Source: an uncultured Peptostreptococcus sp. (GTDB taxonomy: Bacteria; Bacillota; Clostridia; Peptostreptococcales; Peptostreptococcaceae). Taken from it: a stretch of 7,908 nucleotides of DNA. Where the stretch lies: the NCBI GenBank assembly GCA_900759325.1, contig CAAEUW010000007.1, positions 1 to 7,908 of the forward strand. Direction: 5' to 3'. The first letter of the stretch is position 1; every line of letters starts with the position of its first letter. Shown one piece after another: positions 1 to 6,657 of this stretch. A model generated the notes under the pieces. The model had not been told where the DNA came from, searched no databases, and saw only the letters and a program-made list of their open reading frames with translations. Made by a program: the position numbers and the translations under genes.

Positions 1-129
1 AACGATAAAATTTATATCGTAAATCATATCTTCATGATTATTTTTAATTATTTCTAACAATAGATTTCTTATACAACTCAATTCCAGTTCAGAATTTAGC
101 TCCTCTACATTATCGTCATTTAAATACAT
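1..129 (-). CDS. Hypothetical protein, N-terminal part (gene runs off the left edge)
   Basis: An open frame starts at an ATG (127-129) and stays open for 43 codons to the window edge. The start has a GAGG ribosome site seven bases upstream. The visible protein begins MYLNDDNVEELNSELELSCI and is acidic, with no signal peptide and a probable amphipathic helix around residues 10-30. A TTGACA promoter lies upstream on the same strand, which supports a real gene. I do not recognise the family, and too little is visible to give a function. It points away from the IS30 remnant and shares that region's very low GC, so it is probably accessory. Confidence 0.6.
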   Translation of the reverse strand, partial: MYLNDDNVEELNSELELSCIRNLLLEIIKNNHEDMIYDINFIV

Positions 130-187
130 AATACTACCTCAATCTAATCTCCTTTGTTAATTTAAAATTAAGAATATTCTTTGCTTC

Positions 188-216
188 AAACTAACATAAA
201 TTAACTGTTATGTCAA
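188..216 (-). promoter_or_regulatory. Sigma-A-type promoter for the left-edge gene
   Basis: On the minus strand there is a perfect -35 TTGACA (211-216), a 17-base spacer, and a -10 TAGTTT (188-193) preceded by TGT, an extended -10 arrangement. The spacer holds a small inverted repeat (ACATAA / TTATGT, between 194 and 213) that could be an operator. The predicted start of transcription is near 181, about 50 bases before the ATG at 129. Confidence 0.55.
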
Positions 217-307
217 TATGAAAATTATTCTTTTTTTGCATTTTAGTCATTTTCGTAAATTGTAATAATAAGTTGAACATTGATAACTAAAAATCCATAT
301 CACGAAG

Positions 308-608
308 CTGTCTGTCGTGATTGTCTTGAACACTTGACTGAAATGCTCGCTATATGTTTTTTGAAGATCATTAAAGGCTCCCATCACAGAGTCTGCATGA
401 CGATTCTTGATTGGCAACATCCAGTATACAAGGAGACAGTACCTCTGCGTATCTCATTACGAACGGTGTTTGGAGCATAGCCGATTTCTTTGGCGATTTT
501 GTTAGCTGACCATCCATCTTTCAAGCGAATCTAAATCAAAGCTCGTTCATCATAAGAAAGATGTTTCCCCTTTTCGTGTTTAGTTGTGGTAGAATATACA
601 TAATCCAT
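308..608 (-). pseudogene. IS30-family transposase remnant (stop codon, internal deletion, frameshift)
   Basis: Two pieces of an IS30-type transposase are visible on the minus strand. The first (about 608 to 426) starts at an ATG and reads ...KHEKGKHLSYDERALI, then an in-frame TAG (531-533, one transition from CAG), then IRLKDGWSANKIAKEIGYAP and NTVRNEIRRGTVSLY. This is the N-terminal helix-turn-helix region of the family. The second (about 420 to 308) is in another frame and reads NRHADSVMGAFNDLQKTYSE followed by HFSQVFKTITTD, the catalytic-core segment that carries the second Asp of the DDE triad. After that Asp the similarity stops, so the rest of the core and the C-terminus are missing. 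A full member is roughly 300-350 residues, so most of the gene is gone and it cannot encode a working transposase. I could not identify terminal inverted repeats. Confidence 0.85.
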
Positions 609-632
609 AGTGATAATAACGTAGTTATCACT
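609..632. repeat. Short inverted repeat at the IS30 remnant edge
   Basis: AGTGATAA (609-616) and TTATCACT (625-632) form a perfect 8-bp inverted repeat around an 8-base loop. It directly abuts the ATG of the IS30 remnant and lies at the start of the broken plus-strand frame. It could be a leftover insertion boundary or a small operator; nothing in the sequence decides between these. Confidence 0.35.
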
Positions 633-746
633 GATGATTCTATAGTAATTAGTGGTAAAAAGTATAAAAATGAAAAAGAATTATAAGAATTATTAATTAC
701 AGCTGAACAAATAGACACTGAAAATAGAAAAATATTATCTAAATAG
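612..746 (+). pseudogene. Decayed reading frame, C-terminal fragment of an unknown protein
   Basis: Reading plus from 612 gives DNNVVITDDSIVISGKKYKN, EKEL, a TAA stop (687-689), then ELLITAEQIDTENRKILSK and a TAG at 744-746. The residue mix on both sides of the internal stop looks like protein coding, and no start codon with a ribosome site precedes it. The IS30 remnant occupies the place where its 5' end would be. I read it as the tail of a gene cut off at the transposase boundary and then decayed. The family is unknown. It could also be noncoding AT-rich sequence. Confidence 0.35.
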
Positions 747-773
747 ATTCTATAACTGTGATAATAGAAAGAG

Positions 774-1295
774 GTGAATTATATAAAAAAAGCAAGATTT
801 GCAAATAGACTTTGGAAAAAAATCCCTCTAGAGGTAAATAATATGAGGAGTGACTTAAATATAGATGAAATTTTCATACCATATTCCTTTGAAGAATGGA
901 ATATGAAACATATGGACACAAAAAAAATATACATACTAAATCTTTTATTGAATACATTAGATTTTAAAAGAAAAAACGATACAAGATTTTCGATTGGATG
1001 GTTTAATTTATCAACTATGTCTGACTCATCTATATTGATTTTCAATAATCAAATTGAAACAAAAAAATTTATCAATAAAAAAACAGATAATAAAAAAGCA
1101 GATAAAGATGGTTTTTATTTTTTCTTGCAAGCAATCAAGTATGATGATTTGCCCAACAATATAAAAAAAATAATAAAAATGAGTAATATACCTGATATAA
1201 AAGATGAGTATTCCGTAGAATATTATATCGGTATTTCAGATAATATAAAAATTAATGATTGCTATGTGGAAGAATATTATTTGATATTAAGATGA
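774..1295 (+). CDS. Hypothetical protein, possibly DUF3916-like; start uncertain
   Basis: The frame gives 173 residues from a GTG at 774 and ends at a TGA. No membrane segment or signal peptide is visible, and the protein is rich in Lys, Asn and Ile. Residues 70-90 (DTRFSIGWFNLSTMSDSSIL and on) and the earlier K-x-LL-N block faintly recall DUF3916 proteins, but this is from memory and weak. The GTG at 774 lacks a usable ribosome site, because the GAG(G) run touches it. Two alternatives exist. An ATG at 843 has AGAGGT seven bases upstream and would give 150 residues. A GTG at 758 in another frame reads MIIERGELYKK and would join this frame if one A were removed from the A7 run at 783-789. The upstream residues RFANRLWKKIPLEV look coding, so I favour an originally longer protein. 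It may be an orphan left behind next to IS30 debris. Confidence 0.55.
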   Translation: MNYIKKARFANRLWKKIPLEVNNMRSDLNIDEIFIPYSFEEWNMKHMDTKKIYILNLLLNTLDFKRKNDTRFSIGWFNLSTMSDSSILIFNNQIETKKFINKKTDNKKADKDGFYFFLQAIKYDDLPNNIKKIIKMSNIPDIKDEYSVEYYIGISDNIKINDCYVEEYYLILR

Positions 1296-1354
1296 ATTGA
1301 CGAAGTATATATTAATAATAAAATACAACTCAATATCTGATTTACTAGCAAGTA

Positions 1355-1385
1355 TTGACAAGTATGAATAAAAGTCTGTTATAAT
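1355..1385 (+). promoter_or_regulatory. Strong promoter-like element, extended -10
   Basis: TTGACA (1355-1360) and TATAAT (1380-1385) are both perfect consensus, with TG at 1377-1378 completing an extended -10. The spacer is 19 bases, longer than the usual 17, but an extended -10 can tolerate this. Transcription would start near 1391-1393 and meet the terminator hairpin about 25 bases later, so no protein gene is served. Confidence 0.55.
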
Positions 1386-1391
1386 TGTATT

Positions 1392-1461
1392 AGCTGAGAT
1401 ATAAGCAGTGTGACTGCACAAATAAAAGCCTATGGTGTCCTATACCATAGGCTTTTATTTG
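1392..1461 (+). ncRNA. Candidate small RNA of about 70 nt
   Basis: This is the stretch between the promoter at 1355-1385 and the terminator that ends at 1461. It contains a small hairpin, GCAGT-GTG-ACTGC (1405-1417), followed directly by the 18-bp terminator stem. There is no open frame of useful length with a ribosome site. The promoter-hairpin-terminator layout is what a short regulatory or antisense RNA would look like. I recognise no known RNA family. It may instead be a relic of a promoter that has lost its gene. Confidence 0.35.
1419..1461. terminator. Bidirectional intrinsic terminator
   Basis: A perfect 18-bp inverted repeat (1419-1436 with 1444-1461) surrounds a 7-base loop. The stem has a GC-richer core (GCCTATGG) and outer arms ending in TTTTATTT on both strands, so it can work in either direction. 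On the minus strand it would end the tRNA-Ser (and possibly CWB2) transcript. On the plus strand it would end the short RNA unit and any readthrough from the hypothetical gene ending at 1295. Confidence 0.85.
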
Positions 1462-1522
1462 GGCTAATTGCCTTTAAAATACGGTTGTATAATATTTTCA
1501 TTTTTATTTTTTTCATCTTAAA

Positions 1523-1612
1523 TGGCGGAGAGAGAGGGATTTGAACCCTCGGTGCAGTTTCCCACACACCCGCTTTCCAGGCGAGCCCCTTAAGCCACTC
1601 GGACACCTCTCC
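1523..1612 (-). tRNA. tRNA-Ser(GGA), CCA encoded
   Basis: On the minus strand the molecule begins GGAGAGGTGTCCGAGTGGCT and folds as a class II tRNA. The acceptor stem GGAGAGG pairs with TCTCTCC. The anticodon loop CTGGAAA gives anticodon GGA (plus-strand 1576-1578), which reads UCC and UCU. There is a long variable arm typical of serine tRNAs, a T arm GAGGG-TTCAAAT-CCCTC, discriminator G, and a genome-encoded CCA at 1523-1525. It lies 58 bases after the CWB2 gene with no terminator between them, so co-transcription and processing are possible. I see no convincing promoter of its own. Confidence 0.97.
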
Positions 1613-1670
1613 GTATTATTTCCACCTAGATAATAATACCACAAGTAGTCCAATTTTATAAGCCCCTATT

Positions 1671-3305
1671 TTAATTATAGTCAATAAATTCCTGCATATT
1701 GTAAATCTTCCTATTCATGATACCTCCCACTGAACGGAAGCCCACCCCATAATAACCAAGGGAAGGATCAGTAAGCTCATACTGTTTCAAGGCCTGAGTC
1801 CAGAGTTCCCTCTCTTCGTAGCTAGGGTTCTTAACATGTATAGCTGGATCATCATAGGTAGGTTGGGATGAGTAGAAGGTATAGTTCCTAGAGTTCTTCT
1901 GACAGAATTCCTTTACCCCATCATGACAGGCAAAGTGGTCCACATTTCCCCCACTCTTGTCATGGCTATTCTTAGCTAGACTCTTATAGGAAAAGTTGTT
2001 GCCATGGTCTGTTTCAAACTTTTCGATAGCCCTTATGACTGTATCCTTGTCAATTTCCAGGTTTCTATTCTTGGTAAATATCACATTTTCCTTTTTGACA
2101 CCCATCGTTTCTAGAGCTCTTACCATTTCCATATCCCTTAGGTAGGTGAAGTCATCCCTACTAATCCTACTCCTGTTAGTCCTGATAAATTCACGGTCAA
2201 GGGACTCATATATCTTACTCTTACTACCATCTGTCATCAGTATTAGGTAGACCTTCCTTCCGTCCTTTACATCTCTGATTATATCCAGTCCCATGTCTAT
2301 AGTCTCATCATCCTGGTGGGGATTTATATATACTACGTCTGTCATGTACTTTTTAACTAGACCACCCACTGCTACTATCTTTTGAAAGTGGTAGTCGTGG
2401 ACCTCTTCACTAGTCTTTTTTACCAATACTATGTTGGCCTTCATTAGCCCTGCAAGGGGAGATGCTGCTACCGTATCTGCAAAGGTAAGACCTGAGGCTA
2501 CCAGGCTATTCTTACTATCTGGATAATAGTCCTTCTGTATAATCCTGGATGTCTGGTACCTGTCCTGACCACTTATCCTTCTGGCCTTGCCTATCTTGGC
2601 CATAGACTCACTACTGATGGTATTTTCTCCACCTATCACCAAGACCTCTTCTGCCCCGTAATCATTTATTATCTTGGCCATATTATCATCTATATCCTTT
2701 GGTACCAAGAGCATTGGGACCTTGTTGGCATATGAATAGGATGACATGGATAGGCTGTCTGCAAAGACCTCACTGCTGGCCAATATTAGGCTCTTCTTTG
2801 GATTGCTATTATTTTTATTGGCAAATTCACCACACTTGTATGACAAATCAAAGGGTTTTTCGGCACTTATCCTAGTAACCTTACAGCCCTCTTCTACTAG
2901 GTCAGCTTCTAGCTTGGGGTTTATATTACAGCCAACTAGGTAGGCATGCTCTGCCCTTAGTCTTATCATCTCTGCCCTAGTCCCCCTATCTAGTCCCCCC
3001 TTACTGTTCAATAGTATTGGAGCATCCAGGTAGGCCGATACCTGAATTGCAGACATACTGTCTACATAGTTGGATCCGTCTACTATTATGACCTCATCTG
3101 AATGGTCATAGGTCATCTGCGAGATGAGCCTAGATGTATCTTGCCTGTCCTTGCCACTCAGATTTATATAGTCCTTGCTGGAATCAGTTAGAAATTGGTC
3201 AACTTGTCTTTCTCCATAGGCATCTGCCTTTGGTCCACCAAACAAGCCCATACTCATACTAACCACACCGGCAAGTACTAGGCCTTTATTTAAAAACTTA
3301 TTCAT
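1671..3305 (-). CDS. Secreted CWB2-repeat cell-wall protein with PIG-L/LmbE deacetylase domain
   Basis: This 544-residue protein starts at the ATG at 3305, chosen over an upstream TTG (3323) because GGAGG lies seven bases before it (3313-3317). Residues 1-29 are a signal peptide with a Lys-containing start, a hydrophobic core and an ADA|Y cleavage site. Residues about 48-320 hold three cell-wall-binding type 2 repeats; the first and third open with SGKDRQDTS (50-58) and SGQDRYQTS (245-253), the second is more diverged near 147. From about 322 to the end is a PIG-L/LmbE-type domain with the metal-binding motif PHQDDE (329-334), the D-x4-LR-x2-E helix (385-393) and GNVDHFACHDG (453-463). CWB2 repeats anchor proteins non-covalently to wall polysaccharide; PIG-L enzymes are zinc-dependent N-deacetylases, often acting on GlcNAc-type sugars. 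An outside-facing wall or glycan deacetylase is the natural inference, but the substrate is unknown. It is not part of thiamine synthesis. Confidence 0.9.
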   Translation of the reverse strand: MNKFLNKGLVLAGVVSMSMGLFGGPKADAYGERQVDQFLTDSSKDYINLSGKDRQDTSRLISQMTYDHSDEVIIVDGSNYVDSMSAIQVSAYLDAPILLNSKGGLDRGTRAEMIRLRAEHAYLVGCNINPKLEADLVEEGCKVTRISAEKPFDLSYKCGEFANKNNSNPKKSLILASSEVFADSLSMSSYSYANKVPMLLVPKDIDDNMAKIINDYGAEEVLVIGGENTISSESMAKIGKARRISGQDRYQTSRIIQKDYYPDSKNSLVASGLTFADTVAASPLAGLMKANIVLVKKTSEEVHDYHFQKIVAVGGLVKKYMTDVVYINPHQDDETIDMGLDIIRDVKDGRKVYLILMTDGSKSKIYESLDREFIRTNRSRISRDDFTYLRDMEMVRALETMGVKKENVIFTKNRNLEIDKDTVIRAIEKFETDHGNNFSYKSLAKNSHDKSGGNVDHFACHDGVKEFCQKNSRNYTFYSSQPTYDDPAIHVKNPSYEERELWTQALKQYELTDPSLGYYGVGFRSVGGIMNRKIYNMQEFIDYN

Positions 3306-3355
3306 TGATATACCTCCGAACAATAGAATTTTACATGAAAATCTCTCCTATCAAT

Positions 3356-3383
3356 AGAATATCACATAATACCATGCTTGTAA
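3356..3383 (-). promoter_or_regulatory. Possible promoter for the CWB2 gene
   Basis: On the minus strand TTACAA (3378-3383), a 16-base spacer and TATTCT (3356-3361) would start transcription about 45 bases before the ATG at 3305. The match is modest. A 9-base direct repeat, ATTCTATTG on the minus strand, occurs at 3352-3360 and 3321-3329, and its first copy overlaps the -10. The whole 3306-3434 gap shows no clear intrinsic terminator for the thi operon, so readthrough into this gene is also possible. Confidence 0.3.
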
Positions 3384-3434
3384 TTATATTTTAGTCCACA
3401 ATTTATTAATTTTATATTTTTTGAGATTTTTCCG

Positions 3435-4631
3435 CTAAAGCTCCTCTTTCCTAGGCTTACTTGATTTTTCCTGCCTTCTTTCCCTGAAAAAATCAGTCAA
3501 GAGCTTGCTGGCCTCTTCCTCAAGCAGGCCAAACTCGTAGTAGATCTTCCTATCCCTATAAACCTCTAGCTTGAAGTTGTTATGCTTGCCCACCAGGTAG
3601 TTTTTCTTGTGGCTGGCACCTATATATAGGCTTTTTATCCTAGAATTCTCTATGGCTCCAGCACACATTAGGCAGGGCTCCATGGTCACATACATCTGGC
3701 AGTCGTATAGCCTCCACCTAGATAGGGTCTTGGCTGCATTTTGTATGGCTACCATCTCTGCATGCTGACTTGGGTCCCCTGTCAGCTCTACCTGGTTAAA
3801 GCCCCTACCCACTATCTTTCCATCATGGACTACAACTGCACCAATAGGAGTCTCCCTCATGGTATAGGCCTTTTTAGCCTCCTTGAGGGCCTCAGACATA
3901 AAATACTCCTTGTCCTTGTCATCTATTTGATATGGGTCCCTAACTGGCTGGTCTGACCTGTCAAACTCCCTAGCATGTCCACAGGACCTAAGGTCAGGAC
4001 CTTTATCCTTCATGATGCCTGACATAAGGGACACACCATGGGCCCCTCTGGCAAGGACCTGGTCTACCCTGTCCAAACAGATACCACCTATGGCGTATAC
4101 AGGCAGACTAGATATCCTGCACATTTTGTCTAAAAAGTCTAGTCCCCTAGGCTCTAGTCCCTTCTTGCAATCAGTTGGAAATATGTGTCCTGCGAATATA
4201 TGGCTAGCCCCCAGCCTTTGAGCCTGACTAGCCTCCTCAGGCGAATGGGTTGAAACTCCTACATGGTCAAAGTAACCTATAAAGCACCTGTACTTATTCA
4301 CATCCTCGGCCAGTTCTAGGAGGTCATGGAGGGGCATATGTATATTTTTTATCCCCAACTTCATGGCAGATCTCCAGAATTTGTGGGCATAAAGGTCTAT
4401 ACCATGGGTCTGGCACAGTACTTGTGTTTCACCAAGTAATTTTAGGTAGGCTTCCTCCTCTAAGTCCTTTTCCCTCAAGACCAGTCCCTCTATTATAAAG
4501 TCGTCCAAATAGGTTCCCCCCACATAGGCATCAAATACCTCTTCAAGCCTCTTTAAAAGTCCATCCTGACAGGCCTTCCTATTGGTTACGACCATTAATT
4601 TTTTCTTGTTCTCTTCCCCTCTTTTTTCCAT
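3435..4631 (-). CDS. TenI-TadA fusion: thiazole tautomerase plus tRNA adenosine-34 deaminase
   Basis: One uninterrupted frame of 398 residues. Residues about 10-210 are a ThiE/TenI-type TIM barrel. I call it TenI because the loop reads FAGHIFPTDCKKGLEPRG (146-163), matching my memory of Bacillus TenI (GHVFETDCKKG), with the His (H149) that acts in thiazole tautomerisation. The usual ThiE substrate-binding HLGQxD motif is missing; NIHMP stands there. IGG (181-183) and the GVSLMSGIM phosphate region follow. The last barrel helix looks shortened, then comes a linker of about 30 residues. Residues about 240-390 are a complete TadA, with HAE (290-292) and PCLMC (319-323) supplying the zinc ligands and catalytic Glu, plus N279. 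TadA converts A34 to inosine in tRNA-Arg(ACG). An AAGGAG site lies four bases before the start and overlaps the thiH stop. A well-placed internal start could also yield TadA alone. Confidence 0.93.
   Translation of the reverse strand: MEKRGEENKKKLMVVTNRKACQDGLLKRLEEVFDAYVGGTYLDDFIIEGLVLREKDLEEEAYLKLLGETQVLCQTHGIDLYAHKFWRSAMKLGIKNIHMPLHDLLELAEDVNKYRCFIGYFDHVGVSTHSPEEASQAQRLGASHIFAGHIFPTDCKKGLEPRGLDFLDKMCRISSLPVYAIGGICLDRVDQVLARGAHGVSLMSGIMKDKGPDLRSCGHAREFDRSDQPVRDPYQIDDKDKEYFMSEALKEAKKAYTMRETPIGAVVVHDGKIVGRGFNQVELTGDPSQHAEMVAIQNAAKTLSRWRLYDCQMYVTMEPCLMCAGAIENSRIKSLYIGASHKKNYLVGKHNNFKLEVYRDRKIYYEFGLLEEEASKLLTDFFRERRQEKSSKPRKEEL
3897..3911 (-). promoter_or_regulatory. Possible internal ribosome site and start for stand-alone TadA
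   Basis: Inside the fusion gene the minus strand reads AAGGAG (3906-3911), six bases, then ATG (3897-3899), in frame with TadA at residue 245. Translation from here would give MSEALKEAKKAY and on, 154 residues. This starts close to where bacterial TadA proteins normally begin their first helix. The AAGGAG also encodes part of the Lys-Glu of the linker, so it may be coincidental. Confidence 0.4.
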
Positions 4632-4639
4632 ATTGCTCC

Positions 4640-5815
4640 TTATTTGATACCCTCTTTAGTTAGGTTTATATAATCACTCATTACTGGCTGTAGGCCACCA
4701 GACTTTATGGCTTCAAAGACCTCGTTAACATCTCTTGTATCAGCTATTTCAAACTGCTCATCGCCCTTTTCACTTTCAATTTCCTCAGAATGACTTCCTA
4801 TACCCGTACTTACACCAGCAGATATTTTGGTAGCTGCTATCCTTATAATATTGTCCCTAAACCTTGGCAACTCCCTAGTTGATACTGTGATACTGGCAAA
4901 TGGCAGGAAGATCCTATAGGCACAAATTATCTGCAGTAGTTGGGTTTCGTGAACATCCTTTGGATTTATTTTATCATTATTTATAATAGGTCTCAACCTC
5001 GGACAGGAAATTGCTATCTCTGCATGGGGATATTTTTGCTGGAGTAGGTAGGCATGGTAGCCTGTAGCAAAGGCATCCTTCCTAAAGTCATCCAGCCCTA
5101 GTAGGGCTGCAAAACCTACCCCTCTCATGCCTCCCCTTAGGGCCCTCTCTTGAGCATTTAACCTATAAGGAAAGACCCTCTTATGGCCCGCTAAATGTAG
5201 GGTTTCATACTTGTCAGAATTATAGGTTTCTTGAAATACTGTCACATAATCTGCCCCGCATGAATTAAGGTAGGCATACTCATCAGTGTTCATAGGATAG
5301 ACTTCCAAGCCCACTATACTAAAGTACTTGCTGGCTAACCTACAGGCCTCTCCTATATATTTTACATCGGAGTGCTTCCTGCTCTCTCCAGTCAGGATTA
5401 AAATTTCTTGTAGGCCTGTTTCTACTATAGCCTTCATTTCCTTTTCAATCTGGTCGAAATTTAATCTAGACCTCTTAATCTTGTTGTGGGAATTAAAGCC
5501 ACAATAGATGCAGTGGTTCTCACAGTAGTTGGCTATATATAGAGGTGTAAACATATATATAGAGTTACCAAAATGCGCCCTTGTCTCCTTCTGGGCCCTC
5601 TGGGCTATCTCCTCCAAAAAGTCTTGGGCTGCTGGTGACAGGAGGGCCTGAAAGTCCCTTGGAGATAGAATATCCTTGGCAAGGGCGACCTTGACATCAT
5701 TTGCAGTAAAAGAATCGTAGTCATAGGCCTCCATCTGGTCTATTACCCTGGTCATTATATCCGATTCAAGCCTTTCCATCCCCTTCATATATTCCATATG
5801 GTCAATCATCTTCAT
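4640..5815 (-). CDS. thiH: 2-iminoacetate synthase (tyrosine lyase), radical SAM
   Basis: This 391-residue protein is a full-length ThiH. It cleaves tyrosine with S-adenosylmethionine to give 2-iminoacetate (dehydroglycine) and p-cresol, the oxygen-independent route to the glycine-derived part of the thiazole. The radical-SAM cluster motif is C98-x3-C102-x2-C105 in NYCENHCIYCGFN. Downstream blocks such as LILTGESRKHSDVKYI, the VFQETYN segment near 195 and the TISAGVSTGIGSHSE-like C-terminal region fit the ThiH family. The start at 5815 has AGGAGG seven bases upstream, and that site overlaps the thiG stop codon, so the two are probably translationally coupled. Only 8 bases separate its end from the next gene. 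As an iron-sulfur enzyme it fits an anaerobic host. Confidence 0.96.
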   Translation of the reverse strand: MKMIDHMEYMKGMERLESDIMTRVIDQMEAYDYDSFTANDVKVALAKDILSPRDFQALLSPAAQDFLEEIAQRAQKETRAHFGNSIYMFTPLYIANYCENHCIYCGFNSHNKIKRSRLNFDQIEKEMKAIVETGLQEILILTGESRKHSDVKYIGEACRLASKYFSIVGLEVYPMNTDEYAYLNSCGADYVTVFQETYNSDKYETLHLAGHKRVFPYRLNAQERALRGGMRGVGFAALLGLDDFRKDAFATGYHAYLLQQKYPHAEIAISCPRLRPIINNDKINPKDVHETQLLQIICAYRIFLPFASITVSTRELPRFRDNIIRIAATKISAGVSTGIGSHSEEIESEKGDEQFEIADTRDVNEVFEAIKSGGLQPVMSDYINLTKEGIK

Positions 5816-5826
5816 CCCTATACCTC

Positions 5827-6594
5827 CTAATCCTCTAAAAATCCTGTCAAAGGTGATGAGGCTACTCCACCCTTTTCTATAACCCTACCTAGCTTGGCTA
5901 GGTAGGCCAACCTACCAGCCTCTATAGCCTGCTTGAAGGCCTGGGCCATCATAGGTATATTTCCAGCAGTTGCTATGGCAGTGTTGGCCATTATTGCAGA
6001 AGCCCCCATTTCCATAGCCTCGCAGGCCTGGGATGGTCTACCTATACCCGCATCCACAATTACTGGCAGGTCTATCTCATCTATCAAGATTTGTATAAAG
6101 TCTTTAGTAGCCAAGCCCTTGTTTGATCCTATTGGAGAGCCAAGTGGCATTATGCAGGCTGCTCCTGCATTTTTCAGGTCCCTGGCCACATTTAGGTCTG
6201 GGTACATATAGGGCATTACTATAAAGCCCTCCTTGGCTAGGATTTCTGTAGCCCTTATAGTTTCCTGATTGTCTGGTAGCAGGTACTTTGAGTCCCTGAT
6301 TACCTCTATCTTTACAAAGTCACCACAGCCACACTCTCTTGACAGCCTGGCTATCCTAACTGCTTCTTCTGCATTTCTTGCTCCAGATGTGTTCGGTAAA
6401 AGGGTAACCCCCTCAGGTATGTAGTCTAGTATATTTTCAACCCGGCCTCCTACTGCCCTCCTCAGGGCTAGTGTGATAATTTCTGCTCCAGCATACCTTA
6501 CCGCACTATCTATTAGGTCTAGGGAATACTTGCCTGACCCCAATATAAACCTAGAATTAAATTCTCTACCTCCGATTATCAGCTTATCTTCCAT
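5827..6594 (-). CDS. thiG: Thiazole synthase
   Basis: This 255-residue protein matches the usual ThiG length. ThiG condenses 1-deoxy-D-xylulose 5-phosphate, dehydroglycine from ThiH and sulfur from ThiS thiocarboxylate into the thiazole phosphate. Visible family marks are SRFILGSGKY near the start, PNTSGA (67-72), the Schiff-base lysine K95 in FVKIEVI, PLGSPIGSNKGL in the phosphate-binding region, and VDAGIGRPSQACEAMEMGAS with MANTAIATA near the C-terminal third. The start has GGGAGG eight bases upstream (6603-6608). The 63-base gap to thiF is AT-rich and holds two TATAAT hexamers on the minus strand, but neither has a good -35, so I do not call an internal promoter. Confidence 0.97.
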   Translation of the reverse strand: MEDKLIIGGREFNSRFILGSGKYSLDLIDSAVRYAGAEIITLALRRAVGGRVENILDYIPEGVTLLPNTSGARNAEEAVRIARLSRECGCGDFVKIEVIRDSKYLLPDNQETIRATEILAKEGFIVMPYMYPDLNVARDLKNAGAACIMPLGSPIGSNKGLATKDFIQILIDEIDLPVIVDAGIGRPSQACEAMEMGASAIMANTAIATAGNIPMMAQAFKQAIEAGRLAYLAKLGRVIEKGGVASSPLTGFLED

Positions 6595-6657
6595 ACTTAT
6601 TTCCTCCCTAATTATATTTTTTATTAATACATTTACTCGACATTATATACTTGATAC

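Noticed and set aside
280..480. 66-residue plus-strand frame beginning MITKNPYHEAV
   Set aside because: It lies antisense to the recognisable IS30 transposase pieces and has no ribosome site.
1430..1516. Minus-strand small frame MKKIKMKILYNRILKAISPN and on (28 residues) between the tRNA and the terminator, considered as a type I toxin of the Fst kind
   Set aside because: No ribosome site, no hydrophobic membrane segment, it ends inside the terminator stem, and I found no direct repeats pairing it with the plus-strand short RNA.
3997..4605. The barrel domain of the fusion as ThiE (thiamine phosphate synthase)
   Set aside because: The HLGQxD region is absent and the GHIFPTDCKKG loop with its His matches TenI better; an activity test would settle it.
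6595..6657. Internal promoter between thiF and thiG based on two TATAAT hexamers
   Set aside because: Neither has a recognisable -35 at normal spacing; AT-rich gaps produce such hexamers by chance.
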